A stretch of 64,000 nt of DNA from Bacteroides fragilis (GTDB taxonomy: Bacteria; Bacteroidota; Bacteroidia; Bacteroidales; Bacteroidaceae): the NCBI RefSeq assembly GCF_019583405.1, contig NZ_SZUU01000001.1, positions 558,001-622,000 on the forward strand, read 5' to 3'. Every line of letters begins with the position of its first letter. Positions within the stretch are counted from its first letter, which is position 1. A program made the position numbers and the translations under genes. Shown piece by piece: positions 8,068 to 16,478 of this stretch. Below the pieces are notes generated by a model, which had not been told where the DNA came from, did not search any database, and saw only the letters and a program-made list of their open reading frames with translations.

Positions 8068-9474
8068 ATGAAAACGATTGATGAAATTTTGAATGAAGAA
8101 CGGACACCCGCCCAAAAGATAGACGATTTAAAGTTGAAAACGGTCACCGTTCCGCCTTGGAGTAAACTTGAAAAGGAGTACGAACCCAAATATCATCCGG
8201 TAATGACTGATAAGACCTACCGCGATAAGGTGAACAAAAAGGGTGATTTAATTCGCATGTGCCGTATCACGCTGGGATTGCAAAAGCTCTCAGTAAAGCG
8301 TATGACAGAACTTGCCTTTGGCATCCCGGTCAAGCGTGTGTATACCGCTGAAAACGACAACGAAAAGAAGGTTGCCAAGATAATGGAAGGTATCTTCAAG
8401 AAAAACAAGGTTGACAGCATGAATATCGAGCGCGGGCGGGCGTTATACGCCTCGTGTGAGTTTGCTACAATTTGGTACAGCCAAGAGCAAGAAGCCATCT
8501 ATGGAGGCGAGAAAACCCGCTTGAAACTTCGCTGCAAGACCTATTCGCCGATGAAAGGTGATATCCTTTTCCCGTTGTTCGATGAATACGATGACATGAT
8601 TGCGCTTTCTATCCAATACACCCGTGAAGTGAGGAAAGAAAGAACAACCTACTTTGAAACCTACACAGACAAGAAGCATATTCGCTGGGCGCAATCAGGG
8701 CGCGGTAGTGAATGGGTTGAAGAACTGAACGAGGACATAAAGATTGGGAAGATTGCAGGCGTTTATGGCAGTCGTGAAGAGCCTATTTGGGAAGATGAAA
8801 GTAAGAATGTTTTCGAGGCTGAATGGTCGCTTTCCCGAAATGGGAACTACCTGCGAAAGAATAGTAAACCCAATTGGGTTGTATTTATGGATAAGGACGA
8901 TGTTGCGAAGTTCGGGAATGAATCAGACGATGATACGACGGCAAGAAACGTTCTCCGTTATCCTTCCAATGCGAAGGCCGGATATCAGACATGGGAACAA
9001 GCTATTGATAGTCTGAAATTTCATGTTGAGACTATCCGCAAGAACTTCTTTGTTCAATTGCAGTTACCCGATATGTCTATGGAAAGTATGAAGGCAAGCC
9101 CGATGTCCGGCGAAGCTCGCAAGATGATGTTCATAGACGGTCAGTTGAAGGTCACGGATGAAAGTGGCATTTGGCTTGATGTATTCTACCGGGAAATCAA
9201 TGTAGTGAAAGCCTTCATGAAGAAGATGTACCCGTCATTGGTTGGTGCTATCGACAGCCTTAATGTTGAAGTAGTCATCACGCCCTATAATATCAAGGAC
9301 GATGCCGAACAGATTACCAACTACACCAACGCAACGGGCGGAAAGGCTATCATGGCACGCAAGACCGCGATAAGAAAACTTGGCGAGGTTGAAGATGTAG
9401 ACGAAGAACTGGCCTTGATAGAGGCCGAAGAAGCTGCGGAAAGTATGGCAGACATAGAAGAACCCACAATCTAA
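8068..9474 (+). CDS. Portal protein (SPP1 gp6-like)
   Basis: A 468-residue protein between terminase and MuF-like gene. It has the plan of SPP1-type portals: an N-terminal alpha/beta wing (TLGLQKLSVKRMTELAFGIPVKRVY), a central beta-rich region and C-terminal helices ending in an acidic tail (EEAAESMADIEEPTI). The portal forms the dodecameric DNA gate at one capsid vertex. Assignment rests on position, size and general sequence character. Confidence 0.8.
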   Translation: MKTIDEILNEERTPAQKIDDLKLKTVTVPPWSKLEKEYEPKYHPVMTDKTYRDKVNKKGDLIRMCRITLGLQKLSVKRMTELAFGIPVKRVYTAENDNEKKVAKIMEGIFKKNKVDSMNIERGRALYASCEFATIWYSQEQEAIYGGEKTRLKLRCKTYSPMKGDILFPLFDEYDDMIALSIQYTREVRKERTTYFETYTDKKHIRWAQSGRGSEWVEELNEDIKIGKIAGVYGSREEPIWEDESKNVFEAEWSLSRNGNYLRKNSKPNWVVFMDKDDVAKFGNESDDDTTARNVLRYPSNAKAGYQTWEQAIDSLKFHVETIRKNFFVQLQLPDMSMESMKASPMSGEARKMMFIDGQLKVTDESGIWLDVFYREINVVKAFMKKMYPSLVGAIDSLNVEVVITPYNIKDDAEQITNYTNATGGKAIMARKTAIRKLGEVEDVDEELALIEAEEAAESMADIEEPTI

Positions 9475-9483
9475 TACAAAGTC

Positions 9484-10551
9484 ATGGCAGAAGCAAGCAA
9501 ATTTGATAAAAAGCACATTGCCAACCTCAACAGATTGGCACGTGAAATAGATGCTCTTTTCTCGGAAATCATCAGTGAAATTTCCCGGCTTGGCGAGCAA
9601 TCTGGGTTTGCCGGTAATAAGCCGTTTTCATTTGATGATTTTCCGGGATTGAAGTTGCGCGTTGAGAAGTTGTTTGAGAAGCTGCACAAAGGTATTTACG
9701 AGGCTATCACGAAAGGAAATGCAGACGCGTGGGATTTAAGCTGCGCTAAGAACAATTCTTGGGTTGATGCAATAACTTTATCAAGCCGCCTGTCAAAAGA
9801 GCAAATTTCGCAATTTAAACCACGAAATTTGGAGGCTTTGAAAGCGTTTCAATCACGGAAAATTAACGGAATGGGATTATCAGCCCGTGTTTGGAACATT
9901 GTAGAAAGTAGTAAATCCGAATTTGAACTTGCTTTGGATATTGCTTTGGGGGACGGGCGAAGTGCGGCAACGTTGAGCCGGGACGTGCGAACCTACTTAA
10001 AGGAACCCAAGAAGTTATTCCGCCGGGTACGCGACAAGCACGGGAACCTTGTTTTGTCCCAGCGAGCAAAGAATTATCATCCCGGCCAAGGTGTGTACCG
10101 TTCTTCTTACAAGAACGCCATGCGCCTATCACGTAGCGAAGTGAACATTGCCTACCATACGGCAGACCACGAGAATTGGAAAAGCAATGACCTTGTTTTA
10201 GGCTTTGAAATCATCCTTTCAAACAATCACCCGATACAGGACATCTGCGATGAATTGGCCGGGAAATATCCGAAAACTTTCAAGTTCACGGGTTGGCATC
10301 CGCAATGTCGTTGTGTGGCTATTCCTATCACGCCGAAGTTCGAGGACTTCATCAAGTACGAAGAAGCCATACTTGCGGGCGAAGATGTTTCCAATTATCA
10401 ATTCAAGGGAAGGATTAAGAAGGCACCGCAGAAGTTCAAAGTATGGTGTAAGGAGAATCAAGAGCGAATAAAGAAGATGACTGCGAAAGGAACATTGCCG
10501 TATTTCTTGAAGGACAACGAACAATTCTATAAGGTGGCTGCAGAAAAATAA
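9484..10551 (+). CDS. MuF-like minor head protein (SPP1 gp7-like)
   Basis: A 355-residue protein. The C-terminal part contains the MuF signature region: MRLSRSEVNIAYHTADHENW followed by GWHPQCRCVAIPI, a conserved Cys/His cluster. These proteins are packaged in the capsid with portal and can be ejected with DNA. No toxin domain is obvious at the C-terminus, which ends FLKDNEQFYKVAAEK. A terminator follows directly, so this gene ends the first head operon. Confidence 0.85.
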   Translation: MAEASKFDKKHIANLNRLAREIDALFSEIISEISRLGEQSGFAGNKPFSFDDFPGLKLRVEKLFEKLHKGIYEAITKGNADAWDLSCAKNNSWVDAITLSSRLSKEQISQFKPRNLEALKAFQSRKINGMGLSARVWNIVESSKSEFELALDIALGDGRSAATLSRDVRTYLKEPKKLFRRVRDKHGNLVLSQRAKNYHPGQGVYRSSYKNAMRLSRSEVNIAYHTADHENWKSNDLVLGFEIILSNNHPIQDICDELAGKYPKTFKFTGWHPQCRCVAIPITPKFEDFIKYEEAILAGEDVSNYQFKGRIKKAPQKFKVWCKENQERIKKMTAKGTLPYFLKDNEQFYKVAAEK

Positions 10552-10590
10552 AGGAGCCTTCCGGCTGGCGGTTGGCTCCTTCCTTTCTTG
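10551..10590. terminator. Convergent intrinsic terminator
   Basis: AAGGAGCC (10551-10558) pairs perfectly with GGCTCCTT (10574-10581), followed by CCTTTCTT. It overlaps the MuF stop codon and separates the rightward head operon from the leftward accessory block, so it probably serves both. Confidence 0.8.
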
Positions 10591-10833
10591 CTATTTTAAC
10601 TGTTTATAACTAAATGCTGGCATTTTATTAGGCTTTGGGCATTCTTTTATGTAGGTTCTATCTAATTTAATAATATCCCGAAGAATGCTTGTCTTTAATG
10701 CTTTCTTTTTCTTTCTTGGGATTCTTATTAATTCTTTGTATCCGTAAACACCGCCTACTATATTCCACACAGTGAAATTTATTCTTAAACTTGCGTATAT
10801 TCTTGATTTGTTTTGAAATTCAATTTCATCCAT
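10591..10833 (-). CDS. Hypothetical phage protein, 80 aa
   Basis: The last gene of the leftward block. The product is basic (RIPRKKKKALK in the middle), with no recognised family, membrane segment or cysteine cluster. The basic patch could bind nucleic acid, but nothing more can be said. Confidence 0.5.
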   Translation of the reverse strand: MDEIEFQNKSRIYASLRINFTVWNIVGGVYGYKELIRIPRKKKKALKTSILRDIIKLDRTYIKECPKPNKMPAFSYKQLK

Positions 10834-10850
10834 TTCTGTTCTGTTTTACG

Positions 10851-11048
10851 TTAATCATCGAAAGATAAATCCATATATGCAACCTGCGCAAGTTCTTCCA
10901 TTTCATTGCAAAAATCTTCGTTATGGCAAGTTTCAAGTTTCTGTCTTACAATATTGCAAGCTGCTTGGAACCCTGCCATATAATCTACTTGAGAAATAGT
11001 TCTACCTGAATATTTCTCCGCCATTTTAATTACTTCTTTCTTATTCAT
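10851..11048 (-). CDS. Hypothetical phage protein, 65 aa
   Basis: A small acidic helical protein (MNKKEVIKMAEKYSGRTISQ...) ending LAQVAYMDLSFDD. The middle contains a Cys pair (CNIVRQKLETC). No family is recognised. It lies between two similarly small genes of the leftward block. Confidence 0.5.
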   Translation of the reverse strand: MNKKEVIKMAEKYSGRTISQVDYMAGFQAACNIVRQKLETCHNEDFCNEMEELAQVAYMDLSFDD

Positions 11049-11065
11049 ATCTATCTTGATTTGAA

Positions 11066-11287
11066 TTATTCTTTCTTCTCCTTTATAGTCACTTTATCAT
11101 CCTCGTCAATCTCGAAGCAATCCGGGCAATAACATTTCCCATCTTCGATTAACCAATGATAGTCCTGTGCATCTTCCTTTGCTGAATTTGCATCAACAAA
11201 AAGTGTAAAGCCGGAATGTTTGTTCATATATACCTTACCACATACATCGCACTGTACTCCGTATGCTATTTCTTCAAATACTGCCAT
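11066..11287 (-). CDS. Small zinc-ribbon-like protein, 73 aa
   Basis: The start is set at ATG 11287, preceded by an AAAGGAAT-like ribosome site; the longer frame to 11350 overlaps its neighbour. Cys-x2-Cys at residues 13-16 (CDVC) and CYCPDC at 52-57 make a plausible four-cysteine zinc site flanking a beta-rich segment. It ends in a highly charged tail. The function is unknown; small zinc ribbons in phages often bind nucleic acid or host proteins. Confidence 0.6.
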   Translation of the reverse strand: MAVFEEIAYGVQCDVCGKVYMNKHSGFTLFVDANSAKEDAQDYHWLIEDGKCYCPDCFEIDEDDKVTIKEKKE

Positions 11288-11306
11288 AATATTCCTTTCT
11301 ATCTTG

Positions 11307-11480
11307 TTATACGTTAATTGTTTTAATAGCTTGGAGCATTCCTTTTCCATCTTTGATAATCACAACGATATCCGATTTAGGAATGGTTGCTCCATAGCGC
11401 TTAATAGCTTCTCTTGCTTCATTAATCCCCTTTTGAATTTCTGCTGTTATAGCATTTATTCTTTCCTCTTTTTCACTCAT
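11307..11480 (-). CDS. Hypothetical phage protein, 57 aa
   Basis: Start ATG 11480 is preferred over the longer frame to 11549, which runs through the neighbouring gene's end. The leader ACAACAATAAAT resembles leaders of other genes in this block. The product is an amphipathic helix (MSEKEERINAITAEIQKGIN) followed by a strand-rich end (KSDIVVIIKDGKGML). No family is recognised. Confidence 0.5.
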   Translation of the reverse strand: MSEKEERINAITAEIQKGINEAREAIKRYGATIPKSDIVVIIKDGKGMLQAIKTINV

Positions 11481-11739
11481 ATTTATTGTTGTTATTTGTT
11501 GGTTTGACAGAAGCGCATGGAAATAATGCACATCTTTTGCATTCTTCACCCTTTCTGCAGTTCATTATCCAACTGTTGATAATTACTTTATTTTTATCCG
11601 TCTGTTTGATAGCGACACATGGGAATAGGGCACATTTTTCACATTCTTCACGCGTTCTACAGTTTGTTATCCAGCTATTCATGATATTTGTAGTATCAAC
11701 TAAAGCATTCAGCAATTCATAATTAGTGATATTCTTCAT
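11473..11739 (-). CDS. Cysteine-rich protein with an internal duplication, 88 aa
   Basis: Residues 21-41 and 55-75 are near copies of one motif, NSWI-x-NCR-x2-EEC-x2-CALFPC. Each has four cysteines (27, 33, 36, 41 and 61, 67, 70, 75) in C-x5-C-x2-C-x4-C spacing, suggesting two metal-binding knuckles. The gene overlaps its downstream neighbour by 8 bases. The function is unknown. Confidence 0.6.
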   Translation of the reverse strand: MKNITNYELLNALVDTTNIMNSWITNCRTREECEKCALFPCVAIKQTDKNKVIINSWIMNCRKGEECKRCALFPCASVKPTNNNNKYE

Positions 11740-11741
11740 TT

Positions 11742-11951
11742 TTAAATTGTTTTACGTTTTCTTATTTCATCTAAGCGAATATTGGTACGTTTAAGCCCTA
11801 CTTGTGCATCATGTACCTTCTTATCATTTGTACATATCTCCAACCTCTCTTTATACAATGCGATAAGGGCTTTTAGCTCTATTTCCTCTTGTATAAGCTG
11901 ATTTTTTGTGAAGCTGGAAATTCTTTCAGCATATTTCTCCCTATAAGTCAT
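11742..11951 (-). CDS. Hypothetical coiled-coil phage protein, 69 aa
   Basis: A helical, charged protein (QLIQEEIELKALIALYKERLEI...) likely to form a coiled coil and ending in a basic tail (RLDEIRKRKTI). Its start overlaps the end of the next upstream gene by 11 bases. The family is not recognised. Confidence 0.5.
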   Translation of the reverse strand: MTYREKYAERISSFTKNQLIQEEIELKALIALYKERLEICTNDKKVHDAQVGLKRTNIRLDEIRKRKTI

Positions 11952-12144
11952 ATTCCTTTCTGATTAAATTTGAACATTGCAAATAAATTGACCCGCCGTC
12001 AGTGCTGACAACCCTTACTTCAAACTGCGTCCACGAGCTTTCCCAGCATTTTGTACCAGGCGGAACTTGTGCGGCTACATCAAGATTCCCTCCGTGTTCC
12101 TCTCTTATTTCTTCAAGATATTCTATAAATTCGTCAAGATTCAT
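11941..12144 (-). CDS. Hypothetical phage protein, 67 aa
   Basis: An N-terminal acidic helix (MNLDEFIEYLEEIREEHGGN) is followed by a small beta domain (DVAAQVPPGTKCWE...FEVRVVSTDGGSIYLQC). This helix-plus-strands plan is common in small phage proteins of unknown function. It overlaps both neighbours by about 11 bases. Confidence 0.55.
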   Translation of the reverse strand: MNLDEFIEYLEEIREEHGGNLDVAAQVPPGTKCWESSWTQFEVRVVSTDGGSIYLQCSNLIRKEYDL

Positions 12145-12340
12145 TTTTCCGTTCCTCCTTTCGTTTCAATTGTAGCTTAACCTTTTCCGGGTCAAACTCA
12201 TAGTTTTCACATTTACGGCTGTTTGCCATAACGAGAAGTAGCGGGAATAACATTCCATGCTTACAACCCCTTCCATATTCGTCTGATGCAGATTTACAAG
12301 TATCGCATCTGTAGATGTCTTGTATACAAGCTACGCTCAT
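12134..12340 (-). CDS. Hypothetical cysteine-containing phage protein, 68 aa
   Basis: CDTC (residues 12-15), a central CKHG and a later Cys (KCENYEF) suggest metal binding or a redox site. A short hydrophobic stretch (MLFPLLLVMA) follows, and the tail is strongly basic/acidic (KLQLKRKEERKNES). The gene start overlaps the upstream gene stop (ATGA-like). No family is recognised. Confidence 0.5.
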   Translation of the reverse strand: MSVACIQDIYRCDTCKSASDEYGRGCKHGMLFPLLLVMANSRKCENYEFDPEKVKLQLKRKEERKNES

Positions 12341-12663
12341 AATTTACCTCCTTGCGATTGTTGTTTAAACCTTGACCAAACAAGAGTTCCGTTATATACC
12401 AATTTATTTACACTTAATTGCCCGTTTGTGTACAGTGGAGTATCACCAAACGCATCTATTTTTCCGTCCAATTTCTTACTATCACAAATGTATATTTGCA
12501 TCTTGCCGGACTTGTTTGCCTCCTTAAGTAAAGCGGAAACGCTTTCATCATTAACTTGGTGTCCGCATTTTCCGTTTATCCATACAGATATAGAAGTTAC
12601 TTCTTTTTCATATGTATGTCTCATTCCGTCATACGCATATGCTATTAAAACGTCTTTACTCAT
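12337..12663 (-). CDS. Hypothetical phage protein, 108 aa
   Basis: A mixed alpha/beta protein beginning MSKDVLIAYAYDGMRHTYEKEV. No membrane segment or recognised motif is present. It belongs to the tightly packed leftward block and overlaps the downstream gene by four bases. Confidence 0.5.
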   Translation of the reverse strand: MSKDVLIAYAYDGMRHTYEKEVTSISVWINGKCGHQVNDESVSALLKEANKSGKMQIYICDSKKLDGKIDAFGDTPLYTNGQLSVNKLVYNGTLVWSRFKQQSQGGKL

Positions 12664-12675
12664 ACTCTTTCTTAT

Positions 12676-12909
12676 TTAAAAGTAATCAACTACCATTGGG
12701 CACGATTCCGTTATTGTCGCAATCAGCTTTCCGCTTTCGCTCAATACGGAGTAATGCCCACCTACATATTTACCGTAAAAATCGGTGTACCCGTATGTCC
12801 GTTCAATCTTTGCGACGGTTTTTTCATCTTCGGAGTTATGTTTGCTCCCTACTGTATAATCACTCACGCCTTGCGCGGTGACAATGGTTATTCTTTTGAT
12901 TTCAGCCAT
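12676..12909 (-). CDS. Hypothetical phage protein, 77 aa
   Basis: A beta-rich small protein (IKRITIVTAQGVSDYTVG...YSVLSESGKLIATITE) ending VVDYF. No family is recognised. It overlaps the upstream gene end by 8 bases, indicating coupling. Confidence 0.5.
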   Translation of the reverse strand: MAEIKRITIVTAQGVSDYTVGSKHNSEDEKTVAKIERTYGYTDFYGKYVGGHYSVLSESGKLIATITESCPMVVDYF

Positions 12910-13261
12910 TTGTATTTTCTTTTTTCAACTCCATTTGTTTCATTAAGAACTTTCTAAAATTGTTCTTATACTGACTATGAATTATTTTATACTGCTTTGA
13001 TAAATTAGGCAATTGCTTGTACCCTTTACTATGAAGGAACTTTGCAACCAATTCAACCTTTTCTTGATTATTGAACCCTCTATCTTTACACATATTCGTG
13101 ATGCAAATATTTGCTTTGCTGATAGGCTTTTTCTGTATAGGGGAAAGATACTCACTTCTGCTATTGGTATGGGTTCTTGGATAGCCGACAGCTTCGCCCA
13201 AGTATTCGCCTGTTATGTAATCAAATTCCCCATTTATTAAACTTTCTGCTATTTCTCCCAT
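12902..13261 (-). CDS. Hypothetical phage protein, 119 aa
   Basis: The N-terminal part carries GEFDYITGEYLGEAVGYPRTH, a motif style seen in small Bacteroides phage and mobile-element proteins. The C-terminal half is basic and helical (KQYKIIHSQYKNNFRKFLMKQM). This looks like a two-part protein whose basic half may bind nucleic acid. The function is unknown. Confidence 0.5.
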   Translation of the reverse strand: MGEIAESLINGEFDYITGEYLGEAVGYPRTHTNSRSEYLSPIQKKPISKANICITNMCKDRGFNNQEKVELVAKFLHSKGYKQLPNLSKQYKIIHSQYKNNFRKFLMKQMELKKENTNG

Positions 13262-13509
13262 AATATTTCTTTCCTTTTTTGTTGTTCTTTGCGCACTACC
13301 TCATGTTTTGAAATGGTGCATTTTCTTGTTTTCTTCGGGTTTCCCGGTTCAATCCCAGCTTTCCACAATGTAGGAAGTTTGCAGCCTATCTGATAGGGCG
13401 TGAACTTCTCGTAAATGGCAGCAAGGGAACCAAAGAAGTGTTCCCGCTTTCCTTCTACCGGAGCCGGGAACCTTACTTTGATGACGTATGACTTAGTTAT
13501 TTTCTCCAT
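13249..13509 (-). CDS. Hypothetical phage protein, 86 aa
   Basis: Begins MEKITKSYVIKVRFPAPVEGKREHFFGSLAAIYEKF. A beta-hairpin-like start is followed by a helix and a very basic C-terminus (NPKKTRKCTISKHEVVRKEQQKRKE). The 'FGSLAAIYEKFTPYQIG' region suggests a helix-turn-helix, so a DNA-binding role is possible but unproven. Confidence 0.5.
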   Translation of the reverse strand: MEKITKSYVIKVRFPAPVEGKREHFFGSLAAIYEKFTPYQIGCKLPTLWKAGIEPGNPKKTRKCTISKHEVVRKEQQKRKEILWEK

Positions 13510-13596
13510 TTTTTTGATTTCTGATACTTTTGTTCACCGCCTTGGTAACTTATCAAGAACGGGTATAATTTTGCGATAGAGCAAGGGAAAACAGCA

Positions 13597-13791
13597 TCAT
13601 GGAACATCTTCAACGCCGATAGTTTCTACCATGTAGCACTTCATCATGTAATCGCCTTCAATTCCCATATTCCACCACTTGCCAATGTAATATTGGTGCG
13701 CTTCATCTTCCGGCAGGTTGATTGGCGTTACAAATGAGTTCTTCTTCCCGTCCTTATCTTTCAGATAGACTTTGACCGTTGTTCTTTTCAT
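13597..13791 (-). CDS. Hypothetical phage protein, 64 aa
   Basis: Begins MKRTTVKVYLKDKDGKKNSFVTP. A small beta-rich protein with a short central helix (LPEDEAHQYYIGKWWN). An 87-base gap separates it from the next gene downstream, the largest gap in this part of the block. No family is recognised. Confidence 0.5.
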   Translation of the reverse strand: MKRTTVKVYLKDKDGKKNSFVTPINLPEDEAHQYYIGKWWNMGIEGDYMMKCYMVETIGVEDVP

Positions 13792-13809
13792 GTCAGTACG
13801 ATTTTTAGT

Positions 13810-14715
13810 TCAACTTGCATACAGAGAACGGGCGAAGGCTTTTTTGGCGCATTGCTCATTAAAGTAATCGTCATAGTCAACTTCTTCGCATATCGGCATA
13901 TCATCCCCAGCGGAAATGTTATCTTTAAAAATCAGATAACGAGCGTTGAAGAAAAAGAGAATAACCCGACGGAGAAATTCACGAGGCGTTCTGATATTGT
14001 GCTTCTGCATAGCTTTCATTATTCGCGTGGCCTTATCATCATTAACGGTTATTGCAACGGCCTTCCCGCGTCTAAATTCCTTCGTTGTATAGCCTTCAAT
14101 GTTCAAAACGCTTTCCGCTATTTCCCGAAGAACCTTTGGCACGTAGCGGTCTGTATTATCTTCATCCAATTGTAGAAACATATCGGTTGTAGAACCAAGA
14201 AGGCTCATTAAACTTGTGCGTTGTTCCTCCGCCGTCTGCTTTAAAAACATGAATTGATAGTCGCTGACATAGGTAGCAATCATTGTCCCTTTAATCTCCG
14301 CAACCACTTCCTGCTCGCTCATTTCTTTGCTAAGATTGCGAAGCGTTTCGTGTGCGCTGGCGATGAACGCGCCAATGATGAAGTTTGTTAATTGATTGCG
14401 CGTTGAATATCCCTGCAGGTCTGCCAATCTCTTAACTCTATCGGAAAGCTCCCGGCTTGTCTCAAAACAGAAAAGGGTTTTTTCATCGTAACGGAAAAGT
14501 CTGAACCAACCCGTGTCCTGATGGCTGAATACTCTTTTAATCGTTTTGGAAACTTTTTCTTTGTTGTGCATCCGGCAATACGCCTCCAACAAGTAGTTCA
14601 TGACATCGCCCAAACCGCGAAAATGGTAATCCATTACGCGCTGCTGGAACATTTCAAAAACGACAATAGGTAATTTTGTTCCGTATTGGAATTTTGTATG
14701 CTTATATGTTTTCAT
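13810..14715 (-). CDS. Putative multi-domain ribbon-helix-helix protein (four RHH-like units)
   Basis: A 301-residue protein starting at ATG 14715; the TTG at 14721 is less likely. Four segments, at about residues 14-48, 80-118, 144-182 and 218-258, each show a short strand followed by two helices with CopG/Arc-like residues. Examples are CFETSRELSDRVKRLADLQG-STRNQL and AVAITVNDDKATRIMKAM...TPREFL. Arc-type repressors normally need two separate chains per DNA site, so four units in one chain could form two pseudo-dimers. It could regulate this block or phage promoters; this is inference from pattern. Confidence 0.5.
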   Translation of the reverse strand: MKTYKHTKFQYGTKLPIVVFEMFQQRVMDYHFRGLGDVMNYLLEAYCRMHNKEKVSKTIKRVFSHQDTGWFRLFRYDEKTLFCFETSRELSDRVKRLADLQGYSTRNQLTNFIIGAFIASAHETLRNLSKEMSEQEVVAEIKGTMIATYVSDYQFMFLKQTAEEQRTSLMSLLGSTTDMFLQLDEDNTDRYVPKVLREIAESVLNIEGYTTKEFRRGKAVAITVNDDKATRIMKAMQKHNIRTPREFLRRVILFFFNARYLIFKDNISAGDDMPICEEVDYDDYFNEQCAKKAFARSLYAS

Positions 14716-14717
14716 AA

Positions 14718-14891
14718 TCAATGTAATTTAGAATGATGAATGCTATAATTATGCGCACGACCTACCCAACGGAAACAATCGGTTGTACTATCAAAGAATA
14801 CGCCTTTGAGGACTTTCCGGCGAATAGGTTCATAGCAGTTGGCGACTGCAAGTAATTCCTTGCGAGCCGCCTTGAATGCTTTCTTTCTCAT
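14718..14891 (-). CDS. Small basic phage protein, 57 aa
   Basis: A short frame between two larger genes, with ATGA overlap to the upstream gene's stop (14888-14891) and its own stop just before the RHH-like gene. The product is basic (MRKKAFKAARKELLAV) with EPIRRKVLKGVFFDSTTDCFRWVGRAH, a motif style reminiscent of small mobile-element proteins. The tight packing on both sides supports it as a real gene. The function is unknown. Confidence 0.6.
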   Translation of the reverse strand: MRKKAFKAARKELLAVANCYEPIRRKVLKGVFFDSTTDCFRWVGRAHNYSIHHSKLH

Positions 14892-16027
14892 TGTGCTGGC
14901 TTTAATTGTTCAACAGTAACTGGAACAACACGTGCACACGCATAATAAGCATTTATTGTAAGCTGTCTTTGCCATGCAACAAAACGAGGTGACCACCGGA
15001 ACCCGTTACTTTTCAACTTGGAAATGGTGTCTGAATCCGGCTTACCGGGAAAGATTATTTGCAACCTGTCTTCGGAGAAGTTTTTTATGACTTTTCCGCC
15101 TTCAAATTCAATCTCAACATCTTCTTTGTCCGCCTTTACTTCTTGCGCCTCGCACGCAGCTTTCGCCATTTCTGCAAGTTTAAAGAACTTGTGACGTTCC
15201 GTGATGATTGATGATTGCTTGTTGAGTTCACGAACGTAGGCAATGGCCTTTTCCACCATAGCAACATCGCCGCGCTTTGCATAGGTTTCAACCTTCCCGT
15301 AGATGCTGGAAACGAACAGAGACTTGTTGTACCCTCTTTCAATGCCATCATTAATACCTTTAATTGTACAAGCGGAAGAATAGATTGAACGTTTGAGCCG
15401 CATCCATTCTTCGTTTTCTCTTTGTTCGGCTGGTTTAGCTTCTTCAATCCGACGGGCAATCGCTTTGAGAGCCTTTTCCCGCCATTCTCTGAACTCCTTG
15501 TATGCTGCATCGTAGGAATTGTTGGCCTTCTCGTTTCTGCGAGTAGGAAAACGCGTTGGCCCGGTAATCATCGCGCTCATGATACGGGAATGTTTGTTGA
15601 ACAGAGTACGAACCCAATCTTTATACTTCGTTATGTAGTGTTCCTTTTCGTTTTCCGGCATATTTGCAAGGTCAGCGTTCAATTCCTGCTCGTAATCGCG
15701 AATATACTGCGCGGCGCGTTCTTCCGGTACGAAACTTGTGGAATAGAAGGCATTGTAAGCCGCTTCCCATAGTTCTTCAAGATTTACTTCATACTTCCAT
15801 GATATAACTTCCCATTCTGAAAGATACTTTTTGCTATCATATACAATAATTGAACGATTCCATTTAGAACTTGTTGCAGTGTGTGCATAATCTCTATGCA
15901 TTAAATTCCCTCCAAGTTCTTGTCCTCTCCAAGCAAAAGCCCATTCCCCTAATTCGGGATGTTCTATTTGCTTTACTACCGCTGCCCGATGGCAGTTCTT
16001 TGTACTTAAAACTACTTGATTTTCCAT
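14888..16027 (-). CDS. Phage/plasmid accessory protein with 'GFRWSPRFVAWQR' C-terminal motif
   Basis: A 379-residue protein. It is mostly helical and charged, with a C-terminal module LQIIFPGKPDSDTISKLKSNGFRWSPRFVAWQRQLTINA. That module, as I recall, occurs at the ends of many plasmid and phage proteins (often with antirestriction or polyvalent domains). The catalytic role is unknown. It is preceded by the leader AATCCACAACAACA, shared with other genes in this block. Of the leftward genes it is the largest. Confidence 0.6.
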   Translation of the reverse strand: MENQVVLSTKNCHRAAVVKQIEHPELGEWAFAWRGQELGGNLMHRDYAHTATSSKWNRSIIVYDSKKYLSEWEVISWKYEVNLEELWEAAYNAFYSTSFVPEERAAQYIRDYEQELNADLANMPENEKEHYITKYKDWVRTLFNKHSRIMSAMITGPTRFPTRRNEKANNSYDAAYKEFREWREKALKAIARRIEEAKPAEQRENEEWMRLKRSIYSSACTIKGINDGIERGYNKSLFVSSIYGKVETYAKRGDVAMVEKAIAYVRELNKQSSIITERHKFFKLAEMAKAACEAQEVKADKEDVEIEFEGGKVIKNFSEDRLQIIFPGKPDSDTISKLKSNGFRWSPRFVAWQRQLTINAYYACARVVPVTVEQLKPAQ

Positions 16028-16046
16028 TGTTGTTGTGGATTAAATG

Positions 16047-16430
16047 TTATTGATTAATTAGTTTGTCAATTCTCTGTTGGATTTCGACAGCCCGCGAAAG
16101 GCCGTTCTCACCGAAGGCTTGCGCCTCTGATACCTTCCCATCCTTGTACGTGAGGCAGCAAAAAGAACCGTCCGGATAATCAATACCCAAGCGCGGTTTT
16201 CCCCAATACATATCAATTTTAATCTTCGGGCTGCGCTTGCGTTCATCCTTTTCGCCATCCCATTGAGGAAGAATGTACAAGCAGGATTTCACTTGCTTAT
16301 CTGCGGCTATCGCTCGATTGCCCCAAAAATCGTCTTGAAATCCCTTGATTACATTTTTACTCACTTCGATGTAATCCAATTCGCGGGCAACTTCTTCCGC
16401 TACAATTAGCATTGCTTCATTTATTTCCAT
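16047..16430 (-). CDS. Hypothetical phage protein, 127 aa
   Basis: Begins MEINEAMLIVAEEVARELDYIEV. A helical N-terminus is followed by a beta-rich middle (PKIKIDMYWGKPRLGIDYPDGSFCCLTY) and a C-terminal helix. The leader contains AATCCACAACAACG. No family is recognised. Confidence 0.5.
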   Translation of the reverse strand: MEINEAMLIVAEEVARELDYIEVSKNVIKGFQDDFWGNRAIAADKQVKSCLYILPQWDGEKDERKRSPKIKIDMYWGKPRLGIDYPDGSFCCLTYKDGKVSEAQAFGENGLSRAVEIQQRIDKLINQ

Positions 16431-16478
16431 ATCGTTGTTGTGGATTATGCCCCGTTGGTTGGGCGGGGCGTTTCCTTG

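Noticed and set aside
13510..13596. Promoter in the gap downstream of the 64-aa gene
   Set aside because: No TAnnTTTG box with TTG at 19-21 bp was found on the leftward strand.
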